DNA of 6,751 nucleotides from Saprospiraceae bacterium. Lineage in GTDB: Bacteria > Bacteroidota > Bacteroidia > Chitinophagales > Saprospiraceae. The notes beneath the pieces were generated by a model. That model saw only the letters and a program-made list of their open reading frames with translations, was not told the origin of the DNA and did not search any database. The position numbers were made by a program, and so were the translations under genes. The stretch spans positions 1-6,751 of the forward strand of contig JAHDII010000185.1 in NCBI GenBank assembly GCA_020630895.1, written 5' to 3'. Below, in pieces: positions 1 through 6,699 of this stretch (the stretch's first letter is position 1; the number at the start of each line of letters is the position of its first letter).

Positions 1-11
1 ATTTTAAATTA

Positions 12-1412
12 ATGAAAAATACTTATTTAAACTTAATCCATCAAACATTTGATTTCCCTCAAAAAGAATTTATTATTAATAATAATCATTTATTTTTTAA
101 TGATATAAATCTAATTGATTTAATTGAAATTTATGGTACTCCATTACGTCTTACTTTTTTGCCAAAAATAAATGAGCAAATTAATAAAGCAAAAAAAATA
201 TTTAATACTTCTATTCAAAAAAATAAATATAACGGTACATATAGTTATTGTTATTGTACTAAAAGTTCTCACTTTAAATATATATTAGATCAGGTATTAA
301 AAAATGATACCCATTTAGAAATTTCTTCAAGTTTTGATGTTGATTTAATTCAAGAATTATTTCAATCAAAAAAAATAAATTCTAAAACAAAAATTATTTG
401 TAACGGGTTTAAACCTTTAGATTATTTAAATAAATTAGCTGATTTAATTAATAAAGGAAATCATTTAACTACACCTGTTTTAGATAATAAAGAAGAATTT
501 GAATTTTATAAAAAAAATATAACAACTTCATTTTGTAATATAGGAATTAGAGTGGCAACTGAAGAAGAGCCTAAATTTCAATTTTATACTTCTAGATTAG
601 GAATTCGACAATCTGATGTGATTCCTTTTTATTTGGAAAAAATAAAAAAAGAAAAAAATTTTAAATTAAGAATGCTACATTTTTTTGTTGATACAGGCAT
701 TCGTGATTCTATTTATTATTGGAATGAATTTAAAAAATGTATTAAATTATATTGTGATTTAAAAAAAATATGTCCTTCTTTAGAAGCTATTAATATTGGT
801 GGTGGTTTGCCTATTAAAAATTCATTAGGTTTTGAGTATGATTATGAATACATGATTAATGAAATTGTTCTCAATATTAAAAATGCTTGTGATGAAGAAA
901 ATATTCCTACCCCTCATATTTATTCTGAATTTGGTTCTTTTACTGTAGGAGAAAGTGGAGCTCATATTTTTTCTGTTTTGGGAACTAAACAACAAAATGA
1001 TTCTGAAATTTGGTATATGATAGATAATTCTTTAATGACTACTTTACCTGATACTTGGGGAATTGATCAACGATTTATTGTATTGCCTATTAACAAATGG
1101 GAAAATGAATATACTCGAGTTAACATCGGAGGAATCACTTGTGATAATTCTGATTATTATAATGCTGAGGTACATATTTCTCAATTATACTTACCACAAA
1201 TTTATCAAAAAGAAAAAGAACCTTTATATATTGGTTTTTTTCATACCGGTGCTTATCAAGAAAATATTAGTGGATACGGTGGTGTAAAACATTGTTTAAT
1301 TCCTTCGCCAAAACATATTATTATAGATATAAATGAAAAAGGAGAAATGGAACATTATTTATTTAAACCCGAACAAAGTGCCGAAAGTATGTTAAAAATA
1401 TTGGGATATTAA
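12..1412 (+). CDS. speA: Arginine decarboxylase, PLP fold-type III (biosynthetic, flavobacterial type)
   Basis: Predicted cytosolic PLP enzyme that decarboxylates L-arginine to agmatine, the first step of the agmatine route to polyamines. The 466 residues read as the alanine-racemase-like barrel followed by a C-terminal beta domain. The probable PLP lysine is K84 in YCYCTKSSHF. The phosphate-binding glycine loop is GGG at 263-265 (NIGGGLPIKN), SEFGSF lies at 305-310, and the Cys-Asp substrate motif is TCDNSDYYN at 376-384. The late GAYQE segment (413-417) is also typical. Length and the opening residues (TFDFPQKEF) agree with the roughly 460-residue Bacteroidota proteins annotated as arginine decarboxylase. 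These are shorter than E. coli SpeA. Only 11 bp of AT-rich leader are visible, so promoter and upstream neighbours are unknown. The stop codon overlaps that of nadK on the other strand. Substrate specificity is inferred from family resemblance; a related diaminopimelate or ornithine decarboxylase activity is the main alternative. Confidence 0.88.
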   Translation: MKNTYLNLIHQTFDFPQKEFIINNNHLFFNDINLIDLIEIYGTPLRLTFLPKINEQINKAKKIFNTSIQKNKYNGTYSYCYCTKSSHFKYILDQVLKNDTHLEISSSFDVDLIQELFQSKKINSKTKIICNGFKPLDYLNKLADLINKGNHLTTPVLDNKEEFEFYKKNITTSFCNIGIRVATEEEPKFQFYTSRLGIRQSDVIPFYLEKIKKEKNFKLRMLHFFVDTGIRDSIYYWNEFKKCIKLYCDLKKICPSLEAINIGGGLPIKNSLGFEYDYEYMINEIVLNIKNACDEENIPTPHIYSEFGSFTVGESGAHIFSVLGTKQQNDSEIWYMIDNSLMTTLPDTWGIDQRFIVLPINKWENEYTRVNIGGITCDNSDYYNAEVHISQLYLPQIYQKEKEPLYIGFFHTGAYQENISGYGGVKHCLIPSPKHIIIDINEKGEMEHYLFKPEQSAESMLKILGY

Positions 1413-2293
1413 TTTCTTGCATCTTTTCCCCAATCCAATTTATTTCTAATTGTCCATAAAAATTCTCTATTAGGAAAATTTACTAACTTAATAGAAAAAG
1501 AAGCTTTTTTAATTGCAAATTGATAATTAGACGTTACTGTTTCAAAGCGAGAATCTAATGTACATAAAAAATTATCAGCTCTTCCTTCTACTTCAAATGA
1601 AACAACTGATTTATCAGAAATAACTATAGGTCGCACATTAAGATTATGTGGTGCAACTGGAGTAATTACAAAATTTCCAGAATTAGGAAAAACAATAGGA
1701 CCTCCACAACTTAAAGAATATCCAGTACTTCCTGTTGGGGTTGAAACAATAATTCCATCCGCCCAATATGAATTTAAAAATTCACCATCAATATAAGTAT
1801 GTATAGTAATCATTGATGATGTATCTCTTTTTAAAATTGTAAAATCATTCAATGCAAAATTAGCTCCTTCAAAAATATCATTAGGAAAACTATCCAAATG
1901 CAAAAGATTTCTTTTTTGTATACTATAATTTTTATTTGTTAAATGTTCTAAACAAGTTTTAATATATTCTTTATTAACACTTGCTAAAAATCCTAACCTT
2001 CCTAAATTAATTCCAACAACAGGAACATCTTCTTCTTGAATTAAAATTGAAGCATTCAAAATTGTACCATCTCCTCCAAGTGATATAAAAAAATCAACTT
2101 GTCTAATTTTAAAATCTAAATGATTATCAAAACTGCCTACCGGTCTAGGAAATTGAATTTTATCTTTTATCTGTTCTAAGTAGGGAGCATATACAAATGC
2201 AGTAACATTATACTCATCTAATACATCAAACAAATGTTGGACGTATGCTAAATCTCTATCTTTAAAAACTAAACTATATATAAATACTTGCAT
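1409..2293 (-). CDS. nadK: NAD kinase (ATP-NAD kinase)
   Basis: Cytosolic enzyme that phosphorylates NAD to NADP using ATP or polyphosphate and so sets the NADPH pool. The 294-residue length is normal for Bacteroidota NadK. The catalytic GGDGT motif is at residues 73-77 (SLGGDGTILNAS), followed by NLGRLGFLA (96-104), the ALND form of the usual NE/D motif (147-150), and the glycine-rich signature SYWADGIIVSTPTGSTGYSL (175-194). The C-terminal half has the expected beta-rich core (TPVAPHNLNVRPIVI, 211-225). It is the last gene of the folA operon: its ATG directly follows the TAG stop of the Omp85 gene with no gap, which suggests translational coupling. Its stop lies inside the speA stop region. 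No separate promoter is apparent. Nothing looks damaged. Confidence 0.96.
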   Translation of the reverse strand: MQVFIYSLVFKDRDLAYVQHLFDVLDEYNVTAFVYAPYLEQIKDKIQFPRPVGSFDNHLDFKIRQVDFFISLGGDGTILNASILIQEEDVPVVGINLGRLGFLASVNKEYIKTCLEHLTNKNYSIQKRNLLHLDSFPNDIFEGANFALNDFTILKRDTSSMITIHTYIDGEFLNSYWADGIIVSTPTGSTGYSLSCGGPIVFPNSGNFVITPVAPHNLNVRPIVISDKSVVSFEVEGRADNFLCTLDSRFETVTSNYQFAIKKASFSIKLVNFPNREFLWTIRNKLDWGKDARN

Positions 2294-3745
2294 CTAAAAA
2301 AATAAACTATAATGTAAATATACTCCTTTTTCTTTCAATCGATTCATACTATATTCTATTCGAATCACTTTATCTACATAAATTACAAAATCAATTCCGA
2401 CTCCTCCTCCTAAAAGTAAAGTATTTGAAAAAGGATTTTGGTTTTTATAATATGGATTATTCACAAATCCTATATCAGTATTGGTTGTAAGATAAATTTG
2501 CAAAGGCATTATTTTAAAAGCTTTCAGAGGCATTGCCTTTTTCCAATTAATTCTCTTTTTTAAAATTTCATATTTCAAACTCGTTTTTAAATAAAAATAA
2601 TCTAATCCATCAACAACATAATATTCATATCCTCTAACAAAATCATTAAAATATCCAAGAGCTTTATTATTATAGTATGAGGGTTGTTTCCGAATTAAAT
2701 GAGTTCTTCCTTTTGTAATAAAACTTAAATTATATTTTTTCTTTTTTCCTAGAGGAAAATAAAGAGCTAATGTAGAATTTAGCTCTAAAGCATTTCGATC
2801 ATTAAAAATTCCAAAACCATCTTTTTGAATTTGTCCTTCAATAAAATATCCTTGTAGAGGATAAGCTTTAATATCTCTTTTATCTTGTTGAAAAGTATAA
2901 TTTATAGAAAAGAATTGTTGCTTATTTTTATTTCCTAAAAAAAAGTTAGAATTCATTTGCAAAATTGTATCAGCAATAATTCTATGAAAATAATATAATT
3001 CAACTTTATGTTTTTGATATAAAAATGGTTGGTATGTTCCTCCTAGTCCATAACGAAATCTTTTAAATAAAAATTGATCATCATCTCTAAAAAATAATAA
3101 ATCATTTTCGATTGTATTATATCCTACTTCTTTGTTTCTGGTAAATAAAAAATTCGTAGAAGCTCCTAAAGTTTGAGCTTTATTAATAAATGGTAATTTA
3201 TAATCTAATTCAAATTTTTGGGTATATCCAAATTGTAATGTTGCTTTTAATAAATCTTTTCTTCCTGTAATATTTGCATAATATAATCTAGCTCCAAAAT
3301 TAATTCTTTTAAATGAGTGATTATATTGCTTCCACCACACATTAAAATTTCTATCCGCCAATTCAAAAATAGGAATAGGAAAAATATACCATTGTTCTCG
3401 TACTTGAATTAAAATTGTAATTTTATTATTTTCCCATTTTGTAATATTCAAATTTACTTCATAAAATAATCCTGTATTTAATAATAAAATTTTATTTTTA
3501 GAAATCCTATTCGTTAATTCTGTCATTATTATTGAATCTCCTTTTTGAAAATCCAATTCTCTCAAAACAGTTCCTTCTCTTGTTTTTTTTAATCCTTCAA
3601 ATTCGAATTCTGAAATTATAACATAAGTATTTTTTTCTTGAGCATAATTTTTGGGTATGCCTAAAAAAAATAAAATTATTCCTACAAAAAATATTTTTTT
3701 GAAAATGAGTTTATCACTTAAAAATTTCTTTTTACTTCTTTTCAT
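2294..3745 (-). CDS. Omp85/BamA-TamA family outer membrane protein, single POTRA
   Basis: Predicted outer membrane beta-barrel protein of the Omp85 superfamily, whose members insert or translocate proteins. A signal peptide is clear: a long basic start (MKRSKKKF), a hydrophobic stretch around residues 18-30, and a likely cleavage after NYA (residue 35) before QEKN. Residues 41-117 resemble one POTRA domain (EFEFEGLKKTREGTVLREL, then GLFYEVNLNI and ITILIQVRE). The remainder is barrel: QQDKRDIKAYPLQGYF (286-301) and the VRGY sequence at 370-373, which corresponds to the conserved lid-lock V/I-R-G-Y/F motif. The chain ends with an aromatic outer-membrane-type C terminus (HYSLFF). At 483 residues with one POTRA it is much shorter than true BamA (about 800 or more residues, five POTRAs), so it is probably an accessory paralog rather than the essential assembly factor. 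It overlaps folA by 14 bp and abuts nadK. The client protein or exact function cannot be told from sequence. Confidence 0.85.
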   Translation of the reverse strand: MKRSKKKFLSDKLIFKKIFFVGIILFFLGIPKNYAQEKNTYVIISEFEFEGLKKTREGTVLRELDFQKGDSIIMTELTNRISKNKILLLNTGLFYEVNLNITKWENNKITILIQVREQWYIFPIPIFELADRNFNVWWKQYNHSFKRINFGARLYYANITGRKDLLKATLQFGYTQKFELDYKLPFINKAQTLGASTNFLFTRNKEVGYNTIENDLLFFRDDDQFLFKRFRYGLGGTYQPFLYQKHKVELYYFHRIIADTILQMNSNFFLGNKNKQQFFSINYTFQQDKRDIKAYPLQGYFIEGQIQKDGFGIFNDRNALELNSTLALYFPLGKKKKYNLSFITKGRTHLIRKQPSYYNNKALGYFNDFVRGYEYYVVDGLDYFYLKTSLKYEILKKRINWKKAMPLKAFKIMPLQIYLTTNTDIGFVNNPYYKNQNPFSNTLLLGGGVGIDFVIYVDKVIRIEYSMNRLKEKGVYLHYSLFF

Positions 3746-4238
3746 TTATTTTTTTCTCATATATTTTAAAAGTATAAGGATGTTCATTTTTTTCATCTGC
3801 TTCATGTAGATCATTCACTTTCAAATTCCATTCATCAAAATTTATTTTTGGAAAAAAAACATCGCCATCTATTTCTAAATCTACTTCCGTCAAATATAAT
3901 CTATCCCAATAGGGCATACTCATTTCATAAATTTGTCCACCTCCTATAATAAAAGCTTCTTCTTCTCCATTGTCATGAGCTAAACTCAAAGCATGTTCAA
4001 CAGAGTGAGAAGTCAAACATCCTGAAGCGATGAAAAATGGCTGTCGTGTTATTACAATATTTGTTCTCTTAGGCAAAGGTCTTCCTATAGATTGAAAAGT
4101 TTTCCTTCCCATAATGATATGCCTATTCAAAGTTGTTGCTTTAAAATATTTTAAATCGGCTGGTAAATACCAAGGAATATCATTATCCTTTCCCATTACA
4201 TTATTTTTTGCTACAGCTACTATTGCAGATACTATCAT
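3732..4238 (-). CDS. folA: Dihydrofolate reductase
   Basis: Reduces dihydrofolate to tetrahydrofolate with NADPH in the cytosol, supplying one-carbon carriers for thymidylate and purine synthesis. The 168-residue length is typical. The Met20-loop region is NNVMGKDNDIPWYLPADLKYF (12-32), with W23 and the catalytic acid D28 corresponding to W22 and D27 of E. coli. HIIMGRKTFQSIGRPLPKRTNIVITR follows (40-65), with R58 in the position of the substrate-binding arginine. The NADPH-binding IIGGGQIY is at 97-104. The C terminus is lysine-rich. It is the first gene of a minus-strand operon with the Omp85 gene (14-bp overlap) and nadK. The usual neighbour thyA is not in the window. The start gives a standard MIVSAIVAVAKNNVMG opening, so I am confident of it. 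No shift toward a resistance-type (dfr cassette) protein is visible. Confidence 0.96.
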   Translation of the reverse strand: MIVSAIVAVAKNNVMGKDNDIPWYLPADLKYFKATTLNRHIIMGRKTFQSIGRPLPKRTNIVITRQPFFIASGCLTSHSVEHALSLAHDNGEEEAFIIGGGQIYEMSMPYWDRLYLTEVDLEIDGDVFFPKINFDEWNLKVNDLHEADEKNEHPYTFKIYEKKINEKK

Positions 4239-4352
4239 GTCTATTAAAAGTATTAATTTTTTTGTGAAGATAACTTATCCTCAAATATGGTTCGATTTTT
4301 ATGGATATTAAAAATAAAAATATTTTAGTTAGTAATCCTTGTATAGATATAT

Positions 4353-4395
4353 AAAGATAAATTTAACTATTTATCTTTGAGCTGAAAGATAAATA
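4353..4395. repeat. Three alternating 10-bp arms forming two overlapping dyads
   Basis: The arm AAAGATAAAT occurs at 4353-4362 and again at 4385-4394, and its exact reverse complement ATTTATCTTT sits between them at 4369-4378. Both spacers are exactly 6 bp (TTAACT and GAGCTG). The middle arm can therefore pair with either neighbour. The right-hand dyad is the better one: it extends to 11 bp (4368-4378 with 4385-4395) and, apart from one G-G mismatch pair, continues through a central AGCT, giving a 28-bp near-perfect palindrome. The promoter -7 box lies inside it. This is the geometry expected for a regulator operator. A role as an alternative RNA hairpin is less likely, because the start site should fall near the third arm. 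The function is inference. Confidence 0.55.
4372..4379 (+). promoter_or_regulatory. Candidate -7 box of the thrBC promoter
   Basis: TATCTTTG is an exact match to the Bacteroidota primary sigma factor -7 consensus TAnnTTTG. It lies 47 bp before the thrB ATG, giving a plausible leader of about 40 nt with no Shine-Dalgarno, normal for this phylum. No -33 TTG is seen at the usual 19-21 bp spacing; the nearest, at 4339-4341, is about 30 bp upstream. The box therefore has only half of the consensus. It lies inside the dyad at 4368-4395, so a protein bound there would block transcription. Confidence 0.5.
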
Positions 4396-4426
4396 AATTA
4401 TGTAATTTTATTGTTATAAAATATTA

Positions 4427-5362
4427 ATGAAAAATTCAGGAATAAAAGTATTTGCCCCTGCATCCGTAGGAAATGTAATTGTTGGTTTTGATATTATGGG
4501 TTTAGCCATCAATCAACCAGGAGATGAAGTCATTGTTAAATTTTCAAAAGAGCCAGGTTTAAAAATTACACAAGTAATTGGAGCAAAAGGAAAAATTCCA
4601 AAAGAGATTGAAAAAAATACAGCAGGAGTAGCAGCCAAAAGATTCTTAGAATTCATTGGAGAAGGGGATAGAGGCATAGAAATGGAAATTATAAAAAAAA
4701 TGCCTTTTGCTAGTGGTTTAGGATCAAGTGCGGCAAGTGCTGTAGCTGGAGTTATGGCAGTTAATGAATTACTCAAAAGACCTTTACAAAAAAGGGAACT
4801 TTTACAATTTGCTGTAGAAGGAGAAAAAATTGCAAGTTCAGCATTGCATGCAGATAATGTTGCTCCTTCACTATTAGGTGGTATTATCTTTATTCGCAAT
4901 AATAAAGAATTAGATGTTCACAGAATCATTGCCCCACAAGGATTATATGTAACAGTAATACATCCAAAAATAGAAATTAAAACATCAGATTCTAGGGGAG
5001 TGCTTTCAAAAAATATAACACTTCAACAACATATAGAACAAAGTGGAAATCTAGGAGGTTTCTTAATAGGTTTATACAATTCAGATTTCGACTTAATAAA
5101 GAGATCATTAAAAGATATTATTATAGAACCACAACGTTCAAAGTTAATTCCGCATTTTAAAACTATTCAAGATGCTGCAATTTCAAATGGTGCATTGGGT
5201 TGCAGCATATCTGGAGCAGGGCCATCTATAGTAGCTTTAAGTTCAAATAGTTTTATAGCTGAGAATATAGCTAACAGTATGAAAAAAATATATACAGATA
5301 ACAATATAGAATCCCAAGTTTTTATTTCAACTATTAATAATCAAGGAGCATATAAATTTTAA
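4427..5362 (+). CDS. thrB: Homoserine kinase (GHMP family)
   Basis: Phosphorylates L-homoserine to O-phospho-L-homoserine with ATP, the step before threonine synthase in threonine biosynthesis; cytosolic. The 311-residue length is normal. All three GHMP signatures are present: motif 1 in VFAPASVGNVIVGFDIMGLA (8-27), the ATP-binding loop MPFASGLGSSAASAV (92-106), and the glycine-rich motif 3 GALGCSISGAGPSIVAL (255-271). The ATG follows an A/T-only leader, and the product begins at the expected short distance before motif 1. It forms a unit with thrC, whose ATG follows the stop after 2 bp. The aspartokinase/homoserine dehydrogenase gene often placed before thrB in Bacteroidota is not here; instead there is a promoter region and the divergent folA. 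Confidence 0.96.
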   Translation: MKNSGIKVFAPASVGNVIVGFDIMGLAINQPGDEVIVKFSKEPGLKITQVIGAKGKIPKEIEKNTAGVAAKRFLEFIGEGDRGIEMEIIKKMPFASGLGSSAASAVAGVMAVNELLKRPLQKRELLQFAVEGEKIASSALHADNVAPSLLGGIIFIRNNKELDVHRIIAPQGLYVTVIHPKIEIKTSDSRGVLSKNITLQQHIEQSGNLGGFLIGLYNSDFDLIKRSLKDIIIEPQRSKLIPHFKTIQDAAISNGALGCSISGAGPSIVALSSNSFIAENIANSMKKIYTDNNIESQVFISTINNQGAYKF

Positions 5363-5364
5363 AA

Positions 5365-6658
5365 ATGAAATTATATAGTACAAAAAATAAAAAAAATAAA
5401 GTTTCTTTAGCACATGCAGTGCTAAAAGGCTTACCTGAAGATAATGGTTTATACATGCCTGATTCTTTTCAACCTTTACCTCATAATTTTATTAAGAATA
5501 TTAAAGATTATTCTTTTCAAGAGATTTCACATATCGTTGCAAAGACACTAATACAAAGTACAATTCCAGAAAAAGATTTAAAAGATATCATCTATGAGTC
5601 TATAAATTTCCCTGCACCTTTAATACAATTCGATCAAGAGAAATATATTTTAGAATTATTTCATGGTCCTTCTCTTGCTTTTAAAGATTTTGGTGCTAGA
5701 TTTATGGCAAGGTTAATGAGTTATTTTAATAAAAATAACGATAAAGAATTGGTAATACTTGTAGCTACTTCAGGAGATACAGGTGGGGCAGTAGCTGCTG
5801 GTTTCTATAATACTCCAGGAATTAAAGTTGTTATTTTATATCCTAGTGGAAAAGTAAGCCATTTACAAGAACAACAATTAACTACATTAGGCAATAATAT
5901 TACTGCTCTAGAAGTACAAGGAACTTTTGATGAGTGTCACTCTAAAACAAGCATTTTTAGATAGTGAATTAACTTCTAATATTCGTTTAACTTCTGCTAA
6001 TTCCATTAATATTGCTCGATTAATACCACAATCCTTTTATTATTTTGAAGCTTATAAGCAATTAAAAGAACCTAAAAATGTTATTTTTTCTGTGCCTTCA
6101 GGAAATTTTGGAAACTTAACTGCTGGTTTATTTGCTGCTAAATTGGGCTTACCTGTTCAACATTTTATTGCTGCTACTAATAAAAATGATATTGTTCCTC
6201 ACTTTTTAAATACAGGAAAATTTATTCCTAAAACTTCTATTCAAACTATTTCAAATGCTATGGACGTTGGAAACCCCTCTAATTTTGCAAGAATGGAAGA
6301 TTTATTTAGTTTCACGTGGAACAATTTTAAAGAAAAAATACAAGGTTTTTCTTTCACTGATCAGGAAACTGAAGAAGGAATGAGGGAAATAAAGAACAAA
6401 TATGATTATATAATAGATCCTCATGGAGCTGTAGCCTACAATGCTCTTAAAAAATATCAGTCTTTATATAAGAATACACAAGGTATAATACTAGAAACTG
6501 CTCACCCCTCTAAGTTTTTACCCGACGTAGAAAGGGTTATAAATACTAGTCCTAATATTCCAAAGAGGCTTTTAGATTTAAAAGATAAACAAAAAGAAGC
6601 TCATTTGCTTAAAGTAAACTACTTAGATTTTAAAAATTTCTTATTGAATAGGTATTAA
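5365..6658 (+). pseudogene. thrC: Threonine synthase, split by a frameshift
   Basis: Would convert O-phosphohomoserine to threonine and phosphate with PLP. The first part (5365-5964, 199 codons) has the family start MKLYSTKN, ELFHGPSLAFKDFGARFMA with PLP lysine K107 (same number as E. coli), VATSGDTGGAVAAGF (133-147) and ILYPSGKVSHLQEQ, then runs out of frame after GTFDEC into a TAG stop. The second part continues one frame over (in-frame from 5912; possible TTG 5927 or ATG 5930) with LKQAFLDSEL, LTSANSINIARLIPQSFYYFEA, SVPSGNFGNLTAG, AATNKNDIVP, SNAMDVGNPSNFARM and HPSKFL. Between the Cys codon and KQAF, E. coli has four residues (12 nt); here only 7 nt remain, a net loss of about 5 nt outside any homopolymer. 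Restored, the protein would be about 432 residues, the normal family length. No other damage is visible, so the lesion is recent, or is an assembly error. The 3' part carries a parS-like site, and the stop lies in the parS/terminator palindrome. Confidence 0.88.
6308..6323. other. Second parS-like (ParB-binding) site within thrC
   Basis: AGTTTCACGTGGAACA matches the parS consensus TGTTTCACGTGAAACA at 14 of 16 positions. The differences are position 1 and position 12. The central 14 bases fit the degenerate core GTTnCACGTGnAAC known from chromosomal parS sites in several phyla. It encodes SFTWN in the thrC frame. parS sites commonly lie within genes and in clusters. A perfect site 360 bp downstream makes chance less likely. 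Function is inferred. Confidence 0.6.
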
Positions 6659-6694
6659 AAAAAAGGCTGTTTCACGTGAAACAGCCTTTTTTTT
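6657..6694. terminator. Bidirectional intrinsic terminator after thrC
   Basis: A GC-containing stem starting GGCTGTTTC and ending GAAACAGCC (6665-6686) is flanked by eight A on the left and eight T on the right. In RNA this gives a hairpin of about 9-10 bp with a tight loop inside CACGUG, followed by a U8 tract, in both directions. It directly follows the thrC stop. The symmetry suits two convergent transcripts, and a minus-strand gene may end at 6700. Confidence 0.88.
6668..6683. other. parS centromere site (ParB-binding), perfect consensus
   Basis: TGTTTCACGTGAAACA is identical over all 16 bases to the widely conserved chromosomal parS consensus described first for B. subtilis Spo0J and found in most ParABS-bearing phyla. 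ParB dimers bind this palindrome through a helix-turn-helix, clamp and spread, recruiting SMC and ParA for origin segregation. Such sites usually cluster near oriC. Here it forms the stem of the thrC terminator. Identification rests on the exact match plus the second site at 6308-6323. The alternative is a terminator stem that resembles parS by chance. Confidence 0.75.
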
Positions 6695-6699
6695 AATAC

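Larger units (their letters stand above)
4239..4426. other. Divergent intergenic region between folA and thrB
   Basis: This 188-bp AT-rich spacer separates the folA (minus) and thrB (plus) starts and must hold promoters for both units. I find no ORF worth calling and no RNA gene. The thrB-proximal half carries three alternating 10-bp arms and a perfect Bacteroidota -7 box, listed separately. On the minus strand, CATATTTG at 4289-4282 is one mismatch from TAnnTTTG and would place a folA start site roughly 35-40 bp upstream of the folA ATG. It has no recognisable -33 TTG, so it is only a weak candidate. Confidence 0.6.
6652..6699. repeat. Perfect 48-bp palindrome at the thrC stop
   Basis: Arms 6652-6675 and 6676-6699 are exact reverse complements with no spacer, centred on CACGTG. 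From the outside in, each arm reads GTATT, eight A (T on the far side), GGC, then the parS half-site. The thrC TAA (6656-6658) falls inside the left arm. The palindrome holds both the terminator and the parS site listed separately. Confidence 0.97.

Noticed and set aside
1063..1287. 74-codon plus-strand frame inside speA, hydrophobic
   Set aside because: It lies wholly within conserved speA sequence in another frame; the Ile/Leu/Tyr richness comes from AT-rich codons, not from a membrane protein gene.
4114..4311. 65-codon plus-strand frame overlapping the start of folA
   Set aside because: Most of it is antisense to the conserved N-terminus of DHFR and it has no recognisable product or start context.
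4353..4378. Left dyad as a terminator or attenuator hairpin in the thr leader
   Set aside because: The stem is nearly all A/T and lacks a following U tract, and the -7 box sits in its right arm, so it would lie upstream of the transcript. No leader peptide rich in Thr/Ile codons is seen.
4513..4899. 128-codon open frame on the minus strand inside thrB
   Set aside because: It is fully antisense to clear GHMP kinase motifs, has a low-complexity Ser/Ala/Pro composition, and no family resemblance; a shadow frame.
5912..5964. Programmed +1 ribosomal frameshift joining the two thrC frames
   Set aside because: The frames overlap here, but there is no prfB-like slippery codon with in-frame stop, no stimulatory Shine-Dalgarno-like element and no evident downstream structure. 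Relative to E. coli ThrC several nucleotides are missing, which fits a deletion better than recoding.
5927..6658. Second thrC part as an independent gene starting at TTG 5927 or ATG 5930
   Set aside because: Its sequence begins in the middle of the threonine synthase fold and continues directly from the first part. The start codons lie inside the conserved GTFDEC region, so it is the 3' half of one broken gene.
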